A stretch of 64,000 nt of DNA from Flavobacteriaceae bacterium PS02293. Lineage in GTDB: Bacteria > Bacteroidota > Bacteroidia > Flavobacteriales > Weeksellaceae. Where the stretch lies: contig JASCOV010000005.1 in NCBI GenBank assembly GCA_029960045.1, positions 1-64,000 on the forward strand. The letters are read 5' to 3'. Each line of letters starts with the position of its first letter. Position 1 is the first letter of the stretch. Shown here piece after piece: positions 1-10,735 of this stretch. The notes under the pieces are model-generated. The model was not told the DNA's origin. It ran no database searches and saw only the letters and a list, made by a program, of their open reading frames with translations. Both the position numbers and the translations under genes were made by a program.

Positions 1-205
1 GCTCCTGTAGTACCTGTTGGTCCTCGGAAACCTTGAATACCGTCAGCTCCAGTTGCCCCAGTTGCTCCCTGTAATCCTACTGGACCAGTAGGGCCTGTGA
101 CTCCAATTGCGCCAGTCGCTCCAGTTACACCAATTCCCGTTGCTCCTGTAGTACCTGTTGGTCCTCGAAAGCCTTGAATACCTTCTGGTCCTGTTGCTCC
201 GGTTG
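1..205. repeat. 141-bp direct repeat inside the collagen-like gene
   Basis: The segment starting at position 1 (gctcctgtagtacctgttgg) recurs almost unchanged at 142, giving a 141-bp (47-codon) period that covers the same run of Gly-X-Y triplets. Such repeats allow copy-number change by slippage or recombination and may be collapsed in assemblies. The array continues past the window edge. Confidence 0.8.
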
Positions 206-629
206 CCCCAGTCGGACCAGGAAGAGAGCTTCCTGAAGTTTTTGCATATAATGCATAAGGAACGCTCAATAATTGTGACGTCCCGCTTATTGTATAATTC
301 GTGGATCCATTAGGATCTGTCTCTATTTTAATAAAATAAGTGTCTGATCCCCAGTTTATAGTGGAATAAGATCCACTTACAAGTGTCCCCAATCCAATTT
401 TTGCGGTTACCAAACCATTAGAATTAGTTGATTGTGTCTGGGTTTCCGAATATACCACTGTTCCTGTCGCAGAACCTTTCAAAATAGAAAATTTCATTCC
501 CACATTTTGATTCTTTACAAGTTCATTACTGGAATTTCTTATTACAGCTTGATAGCTCATCGCATCCTGTACCTGAGAAAATGCACAAACTGAAACCAAA
601 GAGGCAGCCAAAAAAGAGAGCTTTTTCAT
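1..629 (-). CDS. Collagen-like surface protein, C-terminus cut by window edge
   Basis: The frame runs from an ATG at 629 down to position 1 with no stop, so about 209 residues of the N-terminal part are present. Residues 1-19 form a signal peptide ending in CAFSQ. A globular domain follows with the SYQAVIRN and VPYALYA signatures common in Bacteroidota repeat proteins. From about residue 136 the chain is Gly-X-Y ([16 protein letters not shown] and similar), largely GAT/GPT triplets, as in bacterial collagen-like stalks. The DNA under the repeats is itself repetitive with a 141-bp period. It is probably an exported surface fibre or adhesin; any sorting domain would lie outside the window. Same strand as the next gene, possibly co-expressed. 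Family call is firm, role is inference. Confidence 0.85.
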   Translation of the reverse strand, partial: MKKLSFLAASLVSVCAFSQVQDAMSYQAVIRNSSNELVKNQNVGMKFSILKGSATGTVVYSETQTQSTNSNGLVTAKIGLGTLVSGSYSTINWGSDTYFIKIETDPNGSTNYTISGTSQLLSVPYALYAKTSGSSLPGPTGATGATGPEGIQGFRGPTGTTGATGIGVTGATGAIGVTGPTGPVGLQGATGATGADGIQGFRGPTGTTG

Positions 630-656
630 AGTTATTGATTTTTAAATTATTAGTAT

Positions 657-1142
657 TTATTTATCGGTTTTTATGACTTTGAATATTTTCACAGCAGTAT
701 TTCCCTTAGAAACCTTGAGAAGATATGTGCCGGATGGATATTTTGACATTGAGATCTCACTCACTTTTCCTGAAACTGATTTTTTGTTTAAGAACCTGCC
801 TGCGAAGTCCTGAAGTTCATAACTGTATTTTTGAAAGTCATTAAGATCAATTCTCAGATTCAGAATATCTGTTGTTGGATTGGGATAAATCTTGAGGCTT
901 AAACCAATCTCTGCTATTTCTTGCCCAAGAGTCGTATCTGCAATCTCATAAGATTGTTGGACACCAGGACTTGTACTACCTCCTAATGAAGCTATCGGTT
1001 CATAAAAAGTTTGACCAATTGAGTAAGCTATAACCCCAGAAGAACCAGATGCATTATTACCACCACTATTTGGTGATGATTGGGCATGCACCAGATGAAT
1101 TCCTGAAAACACGCAACAGGATATGAAAATTATTGATTTCAT
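657..1142 (-). CDS. Small secreted protein with T9SS type A sorting domain
   Basis: This encodes 161 residues. The first ~20 are a signal peptide ending VHAQ. A short Ser/Gly/Asn-rich stretch (SSPNSGGNNASGSSG) follows, then a motif (GVIAYSIGQTFYEP) often seen in small Flavobacteriia secreted proteins. Residues ~84-161 form a type A sorting domain: KIYPNPTTDILNL, a central LQDFAGRFL strand, then YPSGTYLLKV and a terminal KVIKTDK. Substrates of this class cross the outer membrane through the type IX system and are usually anchored to surface lipopolysaccharide. The short mature part has no recognisable catalytic domain. It lies just upstream of, and on the same strand as, the collagen-like gene, so it may be a partner or a stand-alone surface protein. 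Confidence 0.85.
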   Translation of the reverse strand: MKSIIFISCCVFSGIHLVHAQSSPNSGGNNASGSSGVIAYSIGQTFYEPIASLGGSTSPGVQQSYEIADTTLGQEIAEIGLSLKIYPNPTTDILNLRIDLNDFQKYSYELQDFAGRFLNKKSVSGKVSEISMSKYPSGTYLLKVSKGNTAVKIFKVIKTDK

Positions 1143-1320
1143 TGTATTAATTTTTTATAGTTATTGATTCACAGTTATTTATAGCTAAAATAAAAAATTA
1201 TATCATACATAAGATATTATTTTTAATAATTTATCATTAACTAAATAATGAATAAAAATTCACTAATTATCCCAAGCGATCCAGAGTGCCCACCTGCGTA
1301 GAATTTTTAAAAAAGTTAAT

Positions 1321-1328
1321 TAAATTTG
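1321..1328 (+). promoter_or_regulatory. -7 promoter element TAAATTTG
   Basis: TAAATTTG matches the Bacteroidota -7 consensus TAnnTTTG and lies 33 nt before the ATG at 1362. It overlaps an upstream in-frame TTG at 1326, which argues that the TTG is promoter and not the start codon. No clear -33 TTG was found. Confidence 0.6.
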
Positions 1329-1361
1329 CATCTCAAATTATCCTTTAGGAAACATCAAAAA

Positions 1362-2801
1362 ATGCAAACCACAACACCTTGTTTTACAATCTGTCCAGAA
1401 TGCCAAGGTCTCGGAAAGAAAAAGCGAAGAATCAAAAAGTGCGTAAAACTTCGCTATCAATCGGAACTGGAACATTTTGAAAAAACAAATGGCGAAGGAA
1501 TTGCTCCTATTCGTCCGGAAGCGCATTTATTTATTTGTCCCACTTGCTCAGGTTCTGGATTGATTACATCTGACAGTTTCCCCATTCCAGATACAGAAAA
1601 TCTCCCAAACGTGGCTATCATTGGTGGCGGAATTGGCGGTGTTGCTCTTGCTGTGGCCTGTCTGCATCGGGGAATTCCTTTTACGATTTATGAACGTGAC
1701 AATAGTTTTAATGAACGCTCCCAAGGTTACGGGCTAACACTTCAACAAGCTAGCAAAGCGATTGAAGGTTTTGGGGTTTTCAATTTGGAAAAAGGTGTGG
1801 TTTCTACAAGACATTTGGTTCACACGCCAGACGGAAAAGTAATTGCCGAATGGGGAATGAGAAAATGGCTTCAAAATTCTGAAAAACAATCGCCTAAAAA
1901 AACCAATATTCACATTGCCAGACAAGCTTTGCGTTCTGCTCTCATCGAACAATTAGGCGGAAATGAAAACATAAAATGGGGTCATCAATTAATTGATTTT
2001 AATGAAAATGGCGAAATTGACCTCAACTTTCAAGTCAATGGCGAATTGAAAACAGCAAAAGCTGATATTATAGTTGGCGCAGACGGCATTAGAAGTGTCG
2101 TTCGTAATCTCCTGATTGGCGAAGAAATTTCCCCATTGCGTTATCTAGACTGCATTGTGATTTTGGGAATTTGTCCGTTAAATGCTTTAGGAAATATCGA
2201 CGATTCTTTGCTGGATTCAGCAACTGTATTTCAGACTGCTAATGGTAACGAAAGGATCTATATGATGCCATTTGATGCCGATTCCATAATGTGGCAATTG
2301 AGTTTTCCAATGTCAGAAGACGAAGCTAAAAACCTCAGCAACAAAGGCTCAGAAGCATTGAAAGAAGAAGCCATCCGACGAACCAATTGGCACTCGCCTG
2401 TTCCTGAAATCATCAACGCCACATTGGCAAGTCAAATTTCCGGATATCCTGTTTACGACCGCTCACTGCTCACTTCGGAATTAATGAAAAACTTCGGAAA
2501 CGCAACTTTGATTGGCGATGCAGCACACCCGATGAGTCCTTTCAAAGGTCAAGGCGTCAATCAGGCTTTGTTGGATGCATTATCATTAGCTCGAGAAATT
2601 TCAAAAAAATGCAGACCATTATCACAATGGCGAACAATCGGAATTAGAAAAAGTGTGCTATCAGATTTTGAATCAGAAATGATACAACGAAGCTCAGTTA
2701 AAGTTGAAGATTCCGCAGCAGCTGCACAATTCCTTCATTCCGAAATTGCGTTATATGAAGGTAACGAACCACGAGGAAAAATACTGAAAAGAAAAGATTA
2801 A
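1362..2801 (+). CDS. FAD-dependent monooxygenase with N-terminal zinc-finger segment
   Basis: Starting at ATG 1362 gives 479 residues. The N-terminus holds two CPxCxGxG knuckles (C11/C14 and C59/C62), like one zinc-binding pair of a DnaJ-type domain. A PF01494-type FAD monooxygenase follows: the Rossmann GGGIGG at 88-93, the DG motif in GADGIRSVVRNLL, and the GD motif in TLIGDAAHPMSPFKGQGVNQALLDA. Enzymes of this class hydroxylate small aromatic or polyketide-like substrates using NAD(P)H and oxygen; the substrate cannot be read from sequence. The fused zinc element is the unusual part and may serve folding, DNA or protein contact. It is convergent with the SDR gene, sharing a bidirectional terminator. 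Family call is firm, role unknown. Confidence 0.85.
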   Translation: MQTTTPCFTICPECQGLGKKKRRIKKCVKLRYQSELEHFEKTNGEGIAPIRPEAHLFICPTCSGSGLITSDSFPIPDTENLPNVAIIGGGIGGVALAVACLHRGIPFTIYERDNSFNERSQGYGLTLQQASKAIEGFGVFNLEKGVVSTRHLVHTPDGKVIAEWGMRKWLQNSEKQSPKKTNIHIARQALRSALIEQLGGNENIKWGHQLIDFNENGEIDLNFQVNGELKTAKADIIVGADGIRSVVRNLLIGEEISPLRYLDCIVILGICPLNALGNIDDSLLDSATVFQTANGNERIYMMPFDADSIMWQLSFPMSEDEAKNLSNKGSEALKEEAIRRTNWHSPVPEIINATLASQISGYPVYDRSLLTSELMKNFGNATLIGDAAHPMSPFKGQGVNQALLDALSLAREISKKCRPLSQWRTIGIRKSVLSDFESEMIQRSSVKVEDSAAAAQFLHSEIALYEGNEPRGKILKRKD

Positions 2802-2810
2802 CGACATAAA

Positions 2811-2849
2811 AAAAGCGGTTCCACATAGTTGTAAAAACCGCTTTTGCTT
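2811..2849. terminator. Bidirectional intrinsic terminator
   Basis: A 10-bp perfect stem (aaaagcggtt / aaccgctttt) encloses a 15-nt loop between two convergent genes. The A-run on the left arm and T-run on the right arm let it act in both directions. Confidence 0.85.
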
Positions 2850-2862
2850 TATGATATTTATC

Positions 2863-3585
2863 TTAAGGATTCGTAGAGAAAATAGAACCGTTGGCAATCA
2901 AAGCTCGTCTGTTCATTTTCAGAATATCTCTTACCCATTCTGCAAAATCTTCCGGCTGAAGAACTTTATCAGGATTTCCATCTGTCAAACCACCATTGAT
3001 GCTCATATCAGAAGCAATCGTACTCGGCGTCAATGTAATCACCCGGATATTCTGCTTTCTCCACTCTGCCATCATAGATTGCGATAATGAGACTACTGCT
3101 GCTTTGGAAGCCGCATAAGCTGACATATTTGGCCCGCCTTTCAAACCCGCTGTTGATGCTACATTTACGATATCGCCCTGACCTTTTTCCTTCAAATAAG
3201 GATGAACAGCTTTCGCAACATAATATACTCCGAAAAGATTGGTTTTGATGACTTGTTCCCAAGTCTCAGAAGGCATTTCCTCAATACTTCCAAAGTCTCC
3301 GATTCCAGCGTTATTAACCAAAATATCAATTCCGCCAAGTTGCTCTGCCAGCGAATCGATTCCGGCTTTTACTTCTAATTCATTGTCCACACTGAAAACT
3401 GCATAAGCTACTTTTACGCCAGTTGCTTTCAGTTCATTTGCTGCTATTTTAAGATAATTCTCGTTTCTTCCTGTGATGCCGACATTCACGCCTTCATTGG
3501 CTAGGATTTGCGCAACCGCTTTTCCAAGACCTCTTCCACCGCCAGTGATAATGGCATTTTTTCCTTTTAAATTCATTGTACTCAT
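2863..3585 (-). CDS. SDR-family 3-ketoacyl-ACP reductase-like oxidoreductase
   Basis: This encodes 240 residues of a classical short-chain dehydrogenase/reductase. The nucleotide-binding GGGRGLG begins at residue 16, NNAGIG marks the adenine-ring stabilising segment, and the catalytic set is Ser in VASTAG with YAASK. Length and motifs match FabG-like 3-oxoacyl reductases, but paralogues that reduce other ketones look the same, so the substrate is open. No signal peptide is seen, so it is cytoplasmic. It sits alone on the minus strand, convergent with the monooxygenase, with its own TAAATTTG box 10 nt upstream of the ATG. The C-terminus ends shortly after a SIFSTNP tail. Confidence 0.85.
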   Translation of the reverse strand: MSTMNLKGKNAIITGGGRGLGKAVAQILANEGVNVGITGRNENYLKIAANELKATGVKVAYAVFSVDNELEVKAGIDSLAEQLGGIDILVNNAGIGDFGSIEEMPSETWEQVIKTNLFGVYYVAKAVHPYLKEKGQGDIVNVASTAGLKGGPNMSAYAASKAAVVSLSQSMMAEWRKQNIRVITLTPSTIASDMSINGGLTDGNPDKVLQPEDFAEWVRDILKMNRRALIANGSIFSTNP

Positions 3586-3595
3586 TTTGAAGGTG

Positions 3596-3603
3596 CAAAT
3601 TTA
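3596..3603 (-). promoter_or_regulatory. -7 element TAAATTTG of the SDR gene
   Basis: On the minus strand TAAATTTG matches TAnnTTTG and ends 10 nt upstream of the ATG at 3585. A TTG lies 24 nt further upstream, slightly beyond ideal spacing. Confidence 0.6.
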
Positions 3604-3708
3604 CCAAACGATTGTTTAAAAAGGAAACAATGTCTTATGATTTAATACAAGTTTATCATCGAGGAATTCAATTGAATATAATTGCATTGAGCCTCAGCCT
3701 GTTTTCCA

Positions 3709-4455
3709 TCAATAGTTCTTCAATTGGTCAGGAACATTTGTCGTAACAAATTTTAGTCCTTGCTCTTTCAGTTTTTTGTAAACTTCAATATCATTTACCG
3801 TCCACGCATTTGTTATTAAACCTAAAGAATTAGCTTCCGAAATCCAAGTTGGGTTCTTTTCGTAAACGCTAAAGTGATAGTCGAGTCCGTCCAGTCCTTC
3901 TGCTTTTATTTGTTGTGGCGAAAGATTGCCTTCCAGATATTGAATTTTGAATTTCGGTTCAACTTTCTTTATTTCCTTACAAATATTTAAACTAAAAGAA
4001 ATGAATTCACTCTGATATTCCAGCTTCAAATCTTTGACTATCTGAATGGTTTTCTTAACGATTTCATTTTCCAGTTCTGGCGTTTTTGCTGGTTTGATTT
4101 CAATAATTAATTTCAGTAATTTATCTTTTTTTCCTTGCTTAAGATAATCTTTCAAAGTTGGAAAATTCTCGCCATTGGAAAGTTTCAGTTTCTCTAAATC
4201 TTTAAAATCAGTTTCAGAAACTTCCATTTTGCCGTGATGTTCATCGTGGTTAATCACGAGAACACCATCTTTGGTCATCCTCACATCGAATTCGGCTCCA
4301 TAGATTCTCAGATTCTGAGCATTTTCCAAAGCCTTAATTGAGTTTTCCGTAGTTGCCGGATTGGTTTGCCAGAAACCTCTGTGAGCGATGATTTGGATTT
4401 GTGCGTTCATCATTATTGTGCTTAATATCGTGAATCCTGAAATCAGTTTTTTCAT
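3709..4455 (-). CDS. Glycerophosphodiester phosphodiesterase, exported
   Basis: This encodes 248 residues with an N-terminal signal peptide (about residues 1-18, ending MNAQ). The GDPD TIM-barrel signatures are present: IIAHRG with the catalytic His25, then TTEN, then EFDVRMTKDGVLVINHDE carrying the metal-binding Glu/Asp and the second catalytic His. The C-terminal NAWTVND segment is also typical. It would hydrolyse glycerophosphodiesters (deacylated phospholipids) to glycerol 3-phosphate plus an alcohol in the periplasm. It starts 16 bp after the M28 peptidase stop codon, so the two are likely cotranscribed, suggesting nutrient scavenging. Confidence 0.9.
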   Translation of the reverse strand: MKKLISGFTILSTIMMNAQIQIIAHRGFWQTNPATTENSIKALENAQNLRIYGAEFDVRMTKDGVLVINHDEHHGKMEVSETDFKDLEKLKLSNGENFPTLKDYLKQGKKDKLLKLIIEIKPAKTPELENEIVKKTIQIVKDLKLEYQSEFISFSLNICKEIKKVEPKFKIQYLEGNLSPQQIKAEGLDGLDYHFSVYEKNPTWISEANSLGLITNAWTVNDIEVYKKLKEQGLKFVTTNVPDQLKNY

Positions 4456-4471
4456 TATTAATATTTAAAAA

Positions 4472-6034
4472 TTAATAGTCTTTACTACTTCTTTTTGGTT
4501 CTCTTGTTTCTGGCCATTTTGCAACATCGCCTTTTTCGTCATTAGGCATTACTCTTTTTTCACGGCTTGTAAATTCCGGATCTTCGGAAGCCATATAAGC
4601 TAAAGTGGCTGTCAGAATCACATTGTTCTTCAATTCATCAAAAACGATTTTGTCGTAAGTATCTTTGGTAGTGTGCCAAGTGTAACCGAAATATCCCCAG
4701 TTCAAAGAACTCAATGAGAATCCCGGAACACCAGCAGCTACAAAAGAAGCGTGGTCAGAACCGCCACCTCCAGGCATTCCTGGGAAGTTGGTTTTGATTT
4801 GGTCTTTTACTTTTTTAGGCGCTGCATCCAGCCATTTTCCGATATAAGCATAAGAATCTTTAAAACCTTGTCCGCTTATATCCACCACTCTACCAGTTCC
4901 GTTGTCCTGATTGAAAACCGCTTGCACACCTTTGATGATTTCAGGATTATCAGCAACGAAACCTCTTGAACCGTTCAATCCCTGTTCTTCGCTTCCCCAA
5001 AGTCCGACAACAATCGTTCTTTTAGGATTTGGATAATATTTTTTCAGGATTCTCATTGTTTCGAGCATCGTCAAAGTTCCCGTTCCGTTGTCCGTCGCAC
5101 CTTGCGCGCCGTCCCAGGAATCGAGGTGAGCGGAAAGAATCACGTATTCGTTTGGTTTCTCAGAACCTTTTATCATTCCGATGGTGTTGAAAGATTTTGC
5201 TTCCGGAAGAACTTTGGATTGTACATCGATTTTAATTCTTGGTTTCGCACCTTTTTCTGCCATTCTGTAAAGCATTCCGTAATCTTCCAATTCAATATCA
5301 AACATTGGAATCGATTTGGTCTTAGCACCGAAAATACGATTCGTACTATGAATTCCTGTCCAGTTGGAAATCGCTATTCCTGCAGCTCCGGCTTTTTCTA
5401 AAGCTTCCGGCAATGTTGTATTATCATATCCGATATTTTTGATATAATCTTGGAAATCTTTTGTCGCTTTTTGTTTATCGGCTTTCAGTTTGTCATATAA
5501 TTCTGGTGTTGCAAATTCCTTGATTTGTTCATCGGAACGACCAATTTTCTGATATTGAGCCATCAAAACTATTTTTCCTTTTGCAGAAGGCAACCATTTG
5601 TCAAATTCCGCCTTGGAAGTTACCTTTGGAAGAATTACCACTTCTGCTTCAACCGCTTTTTTAGTTGCCGGACTCCAAGCTAATTGTGTTGCGGACAATG
5701 TTTTAGTTCTTGGAAAAACCATATCCACATGCGTTGTTCCACGTTGCCAGCCTTTCCAAGTTCCGAATTGCTGAAGATTGGCATCAATTCCCCACGATTT
5801 CAGTTTATCAGCTGTGTAATTATTGGCGGCTAACATTTCGGGAGTTCCGACTAATCTTGGTCCAATGCCGTCCAAAAGTTCGAAAGCCATATCTTCCAGT
5901 TGGGAATTGTTATTAGCTTCATTTACGAAACTTTCGACAATCGGATTGAGTTTTTCTGTTGGTTTGGTTTGAGCGTTGGAAAATTGAACTGCAAAGAAAA
6001 CTGCAGACATTGTGAACAAAGTGTTTCGCTTCAT
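4472..6034 (-). CDS. M28-family zinc aminopeptidase, exported
   Basis: This encodes 520 residues with a signal peptide of ~22 residues ending SNAQ. A protease-associated-type insert lies in the middle (AGAAGIAISNWTG), followed by the M28 zinc-peptidase core. The zinc ligand His and bridging Asp are in SAHLDSWDGAQGATDNGTG, the catalytic Glu pair in WGSEEQGLNGS, and the last His in GGSDHASFVAAGVPGF. Members of this family are periplasmic or secreted aminopeptidases or carboxypeptidases; specificity is not readable. It is the first gene of a probable two-gene operon with the phosphodiesterase. A near-consensus TATCTTTA lies just upstream on the minus strand. Confidence 0.9.
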   Translation of the reverse strand: MKRNTLFTMSAVFFAVQFSNAQTKPTEKLNPIVESFVNEANNNSQLEDMAFELLDGIGPRLVGTPEMLAANNYTADKLKSWGIDANLQQFGTWKGWQRGTTHVDMVFPRTKTLSATQLAWSPATKKAVEAEVVILPKVTSKAEFDKWLPSAKGKIVLMAQYQKIGRSDEQIKEFATPELYDKLKADKQKATKDFQDYIKNIGYDNTTLPEALEKAGAAGIAISNWTGIHSTNRIFGAKTKSIPMFDIELEDYGMLYRMAEKGAKPRIKIDVQSKVLPEAKSFNTIGMIKGSEKPNEYVILSAHLDSWDGAQGATDNGTGTLTMLETMRILKKYYPNPKRTIVVGLWGSEEQGLNGSRGFVADNPEIIKGVQAVFNQDNGTGRVVDISGQGFKDSYAYIGKWLDAAPKKVKDQIKTNFPGMPGGGGSDHASFVAAGVPGFSLSSLNWGYFGYTWHTTKDTYDKIVFDELKNNVILTATLAYMASEDPEFTSREKRVMPNDEKGDVAKWPETREPKRSSKDY

Positions 6035-6127
6035 ATCTTTTTATTTGATTCCGATAAAGATAGGAAAATCGGAAGAAAGCCAAGTTGATAAGCATAAAAA
6101 ATGAATTCAGTTTTGATAAAATTTTGA

Positions 6128-8934
<2,807 letters not shown>

Positions 8935-8974
8935 AAAGTTGTTCTTGATGACAAATGTTGAGAAATAGTTGAAT

Positions 8975-9075
8975 CCCCTAGCCCTGATTGCAGTGGAAAT
9001 CCCGCACTGAGGCGACGAGGCAAAGCGGAGTCGACCGAACGAGGAATTGTAACGGAAAGCAGGTTCCCGGCTCTT
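8975..9075 (+). ncRNA. Structured intergenic element, copy A (possible Flavo-1-type motif)
   Basis: This GC-richer block stands out from its AT-rich surroundings. It opens with TAGCCCTGATTGCAGTGG and closes with ACGGAAAGCAGGTTCCCGGC. The motif ATTGnAnnGGAAA occurs in both halves. The two elements at 60915-61002 and 61587-61675, read on the minus strand, share the same ends and internal motifs. It lies in the leader of the Fur-family gene, sense orientation. From memory it resembles the Flavo-1 candidate structured RNA of flavobacteria, but that has not been checked. It could instead be a non-autonomous mobile repeat. Confidence 0.55.
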
Positions 9076-9091
9076 AAAAATTAATTTCCTG

Positions 9092-9514
9092 ATGAGAAAT
9101 GAGATTGAAAATAAACTGATGAACAAGAATACCAAACCGACGAGTATGCGGATTTTGGTGTATGATTTTTTGGATTCTCAGGATGTGGCTTTGTCTTTGT
9201 CGGAGATTGAAAATCAGTTTAAAAATGCCGATAGAATTACGATTTACAGAACGCTGAAAACGTTTGAAGAGAAAGGAATTGTTCATAGTATTCAAGAAAA
9301 TAACACTACAAAATATCGGCTTTGTGAGGACGACTGTAACGAAAATACGCACAGCGACAGACATCTGCATTTCTACTGCAAAATCTGTAAACAGACGACC
9401 TGCAAAGAGAGTGTGACGTTTGCAGACAACCCAAATCTCGGTTTCCGAATAGATGAAGTTCGATTTTTTGCGAAAGGGATTTGCGAAAATTGCCTCGACG
9501 AAACTTTGCAATAG
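9092..9514 (+). CDS. Fur-family metal-responsive transcriptional repressor
   Basis: This encodes 140 residues with the Fur fold. A winged-helix DNA-binding half includes the SLSEIENQF and RITIYRTLKTFEEKGIV helices (the family's TIYR signature). The dimerisation half has HSDRHLHFYC as the regulatory metal region, and structural zinc cysteines at CKIC and near the C-terminus (CENC). The family includes Fur, Zur and PerR; the metal cannot be assigned from these residues alone. The start ATG at 9092 follows a purine-poor leader containing structured element copy A. The next gene follows 42 bp downstream on the same strand, so the two may be cotranscribed. Confidence 0.88.
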   Translation: MRNEIENKLMNKNTKPTSMRILVYDFLDSQDVALSLSEIENQFKNADRITIYRTLKTFEEKGIVHSIQENNTTKYRLCEDDCNENTHSDRHLHFYCKICKQTTCKESVTFADNPNLGFRIDEVRFFAKGICENCLDETLQ

Positions 9515-9556
9515 TATTGCACTTTCCACAGCTTTAATTTCGCAGAAAAATCAGCT

Positions 9557-10153
9557 ATGGAATTATTTATCAAAATCTTTTTACCTATTTATTTTGTCTT
9601 GTTTTTCGGAATTTCTTTTGTTGCGAAGACTATTATTGTTGCCAAAAGAATCAAGAAAAACCCTCTAGTTTTGCCTCAAGACGAAAGTGCTTATGCGCTG
9701 GTCGGAAATTATTTCAAACTTTGTCTGGCTTGGATTTTCGTGTATGTTATTTTGTTTCCGTTTTTGTCGGAAAGTTCTTTTCTTTCTATTGATTTTCTTG
9801 ATATTGGATTACTGAAGTTTATTGGATTAAAATTGATGACATTGGCTATGATTTGGACAATTGTGGCTCAGAATCAAATGAAAAATTCTTGGAGAATCGG
9901 GATTGATAATGATATGAAAACAGAATTGGTAACTTCCGGATTATTCTCAATTTCCAGAAATCCTGTTTTCTTGGGAATGATTGTGAGTTTGGTCGGCCTT
10001 TTCTTTGTTACGCCAAATGGAGTTTCTCTATTATTTTTGATTCTTGGTTATGTTTTGATTCAGGTTCAGATAAGATTGGAAGAGGAATTTCTCTATAGAC
10101 AGCACGGCGAAAAATATCTGGATTATTTGATTAAAGTGAGAAGATTGATATAA
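9557..10153 (+). CDS. Isoprenylcysteine-carboxyl-methyltransferase-family membrane protein
   Basis: This encodes 198 residues with about five hydrophobic segments. The C-terminal signature of the ICMT/PEMT group is clear: SRNPVFLGM, followed ~45 residues later by EEEFLYRQHGEKYLDYLIKVRR, the region that binds S-adenosylmethionine in this fold. Bacterial members have few known substrates; lipid or thiol methylation in the inner membrane is the usual guess. It follows the Fur-family gene by 42 bp on the same strand, so metal-dependent expression is plausible but not shown. No stem-loop is seen before the next gene. Confidence 0.8.
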   Translation: MELFIKIFLPIYFVLFFGISFVAKTIIVAKRIKKNPLVLPQDESAYALVGNYFKLCLAWIFVYVILFPFLSESSFLSIDFLDIGLLKFIGLKLMTLAMIWTIVAQNQMKNSWRIGIDNDMKTELVTSGLFSISRNPVFLGMIVSLVGLFFVTPNGVSLLFLILGYVLIQVQIRLEEEFLYRQHGEKYLDYLIKVRRLI

Positions 10154-10189
10154 ATTATTTTAAATGTAACAAATATTATTACAATTAAC

Positions 10190-10197
10190 TATCTTTG
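10190..10197 (+). promoter_or_regulatory. -7 element TATCTTTG
   Basis: TATCTTTG matches TAnnTTTG and ends 33 nt before the ATG at 10231, giving the SnoaL-like gene its own promoter. Confidence 0.6.
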
Positions 10198-10230
10198 CTT
10201 CATTATTAATCATTCTAAAATTTTTAAACA

Positions 10231-10689
10231 ATGAAAAAGACCATTGCAATCGCATTATTCGGTTTGCTATTTTTCTCAGCAGGACTTTCTGCTCAAAGCA
10301 AAAAAACTTCACAATCTGAACTGGATTATAATAAAAAACTGGTTACGGATTTTTATCAAAAGATATTCGGAGATAAAGATTTTACGAATATTGACCACTA
10401 TCTTCTGTCGACTTATATCCAACACAATCCGAAAGTTGCAGATGGTGCAGAAGCTTTTGAAATTGCTATAAAAGGCTGGCTGAAAGGAGCACCAAAAACT
10501 AAAGTTGATGTTCAGCATATCGCTGCGGAAGGCGATTTGGTTTTCCTTCACGTAAAGAATGTTTTACCTGATGGAAAGCTACAATCTGTGATTGATATTT
10601 TCAGAATTGAGGATAAAAAAATTGCAGAACATTGGGATGTTCACGAAACTGTTCCTGAGAAGTCTGCGAACGCACATCCAATGTTTTAG
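10231..10689 (+). CDS. Exported SnoaL-like/NTF2-fold protein
   Basis: This encodes 152 residues. Residues 1-21 are a signal peptide ending LSAQ. The rest looks like a SnoaL-type NTF2-fold domain: an N-terminal helix (LVTDFYQKIFGDKDF), the YIQHNP motif, then long strands (VDVQHIAAEGDLVFLHVKNVLPDG, VIDIFRIEDKKIAEHWDVHE). The FR.EDGKI.EHWDV pattern is typical of the ester-cyclase/SnoaL group. Most members with signal peptides have no assigned substrate. It is monocistronic, between its own -7 box and a bidirectional terminator shared with the convergent DUF1349 gene. Confidence 0.8.
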   Translation: MKKTIAIALFGLLFFSAGLSAQSKKTSQSELDYNKKLVTDFYQKIFGDKDFTNIDHYLLSTYIQHNPKVADGAEAFEIAIKGWLKGAPKTKVDVQHIAAEGDLVFLHVKNVLPDGKLQSVIDIFRIEDKKIAEHWDVHETVPEKSANAHPMF

Positions 10690-10694
10690 AAATA

Positions 10695-10733
10695 AAAAAA
10701 GCTCCAAAATTTATACTTTTTTGGAGCTTTTTG
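10695..10733. terminator. Bidirectional intrinsic terminator
   Basis: The inverted repeat aaaaagctccaaaa / ttttggagcttttt encloses a short loop and has A- and T-runs on its outer sides. It sits between convergent genes. Confidence 0.85.
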
Positions 10734-10735
10734 TT

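Noticed and set aside
1326..1361. Upstream TTG start for the FAD monooxygenase
   Set aside because: The TTG lies inside the TAAATTTG promoter box; ATG 1362 gives the conserved N-terminus.
9074..9529. Antisense open frame across the Fur-family gene
   Set aside because: It mirrors the coding strand; the translation has no signature while the sense strand has a full Fur domain.
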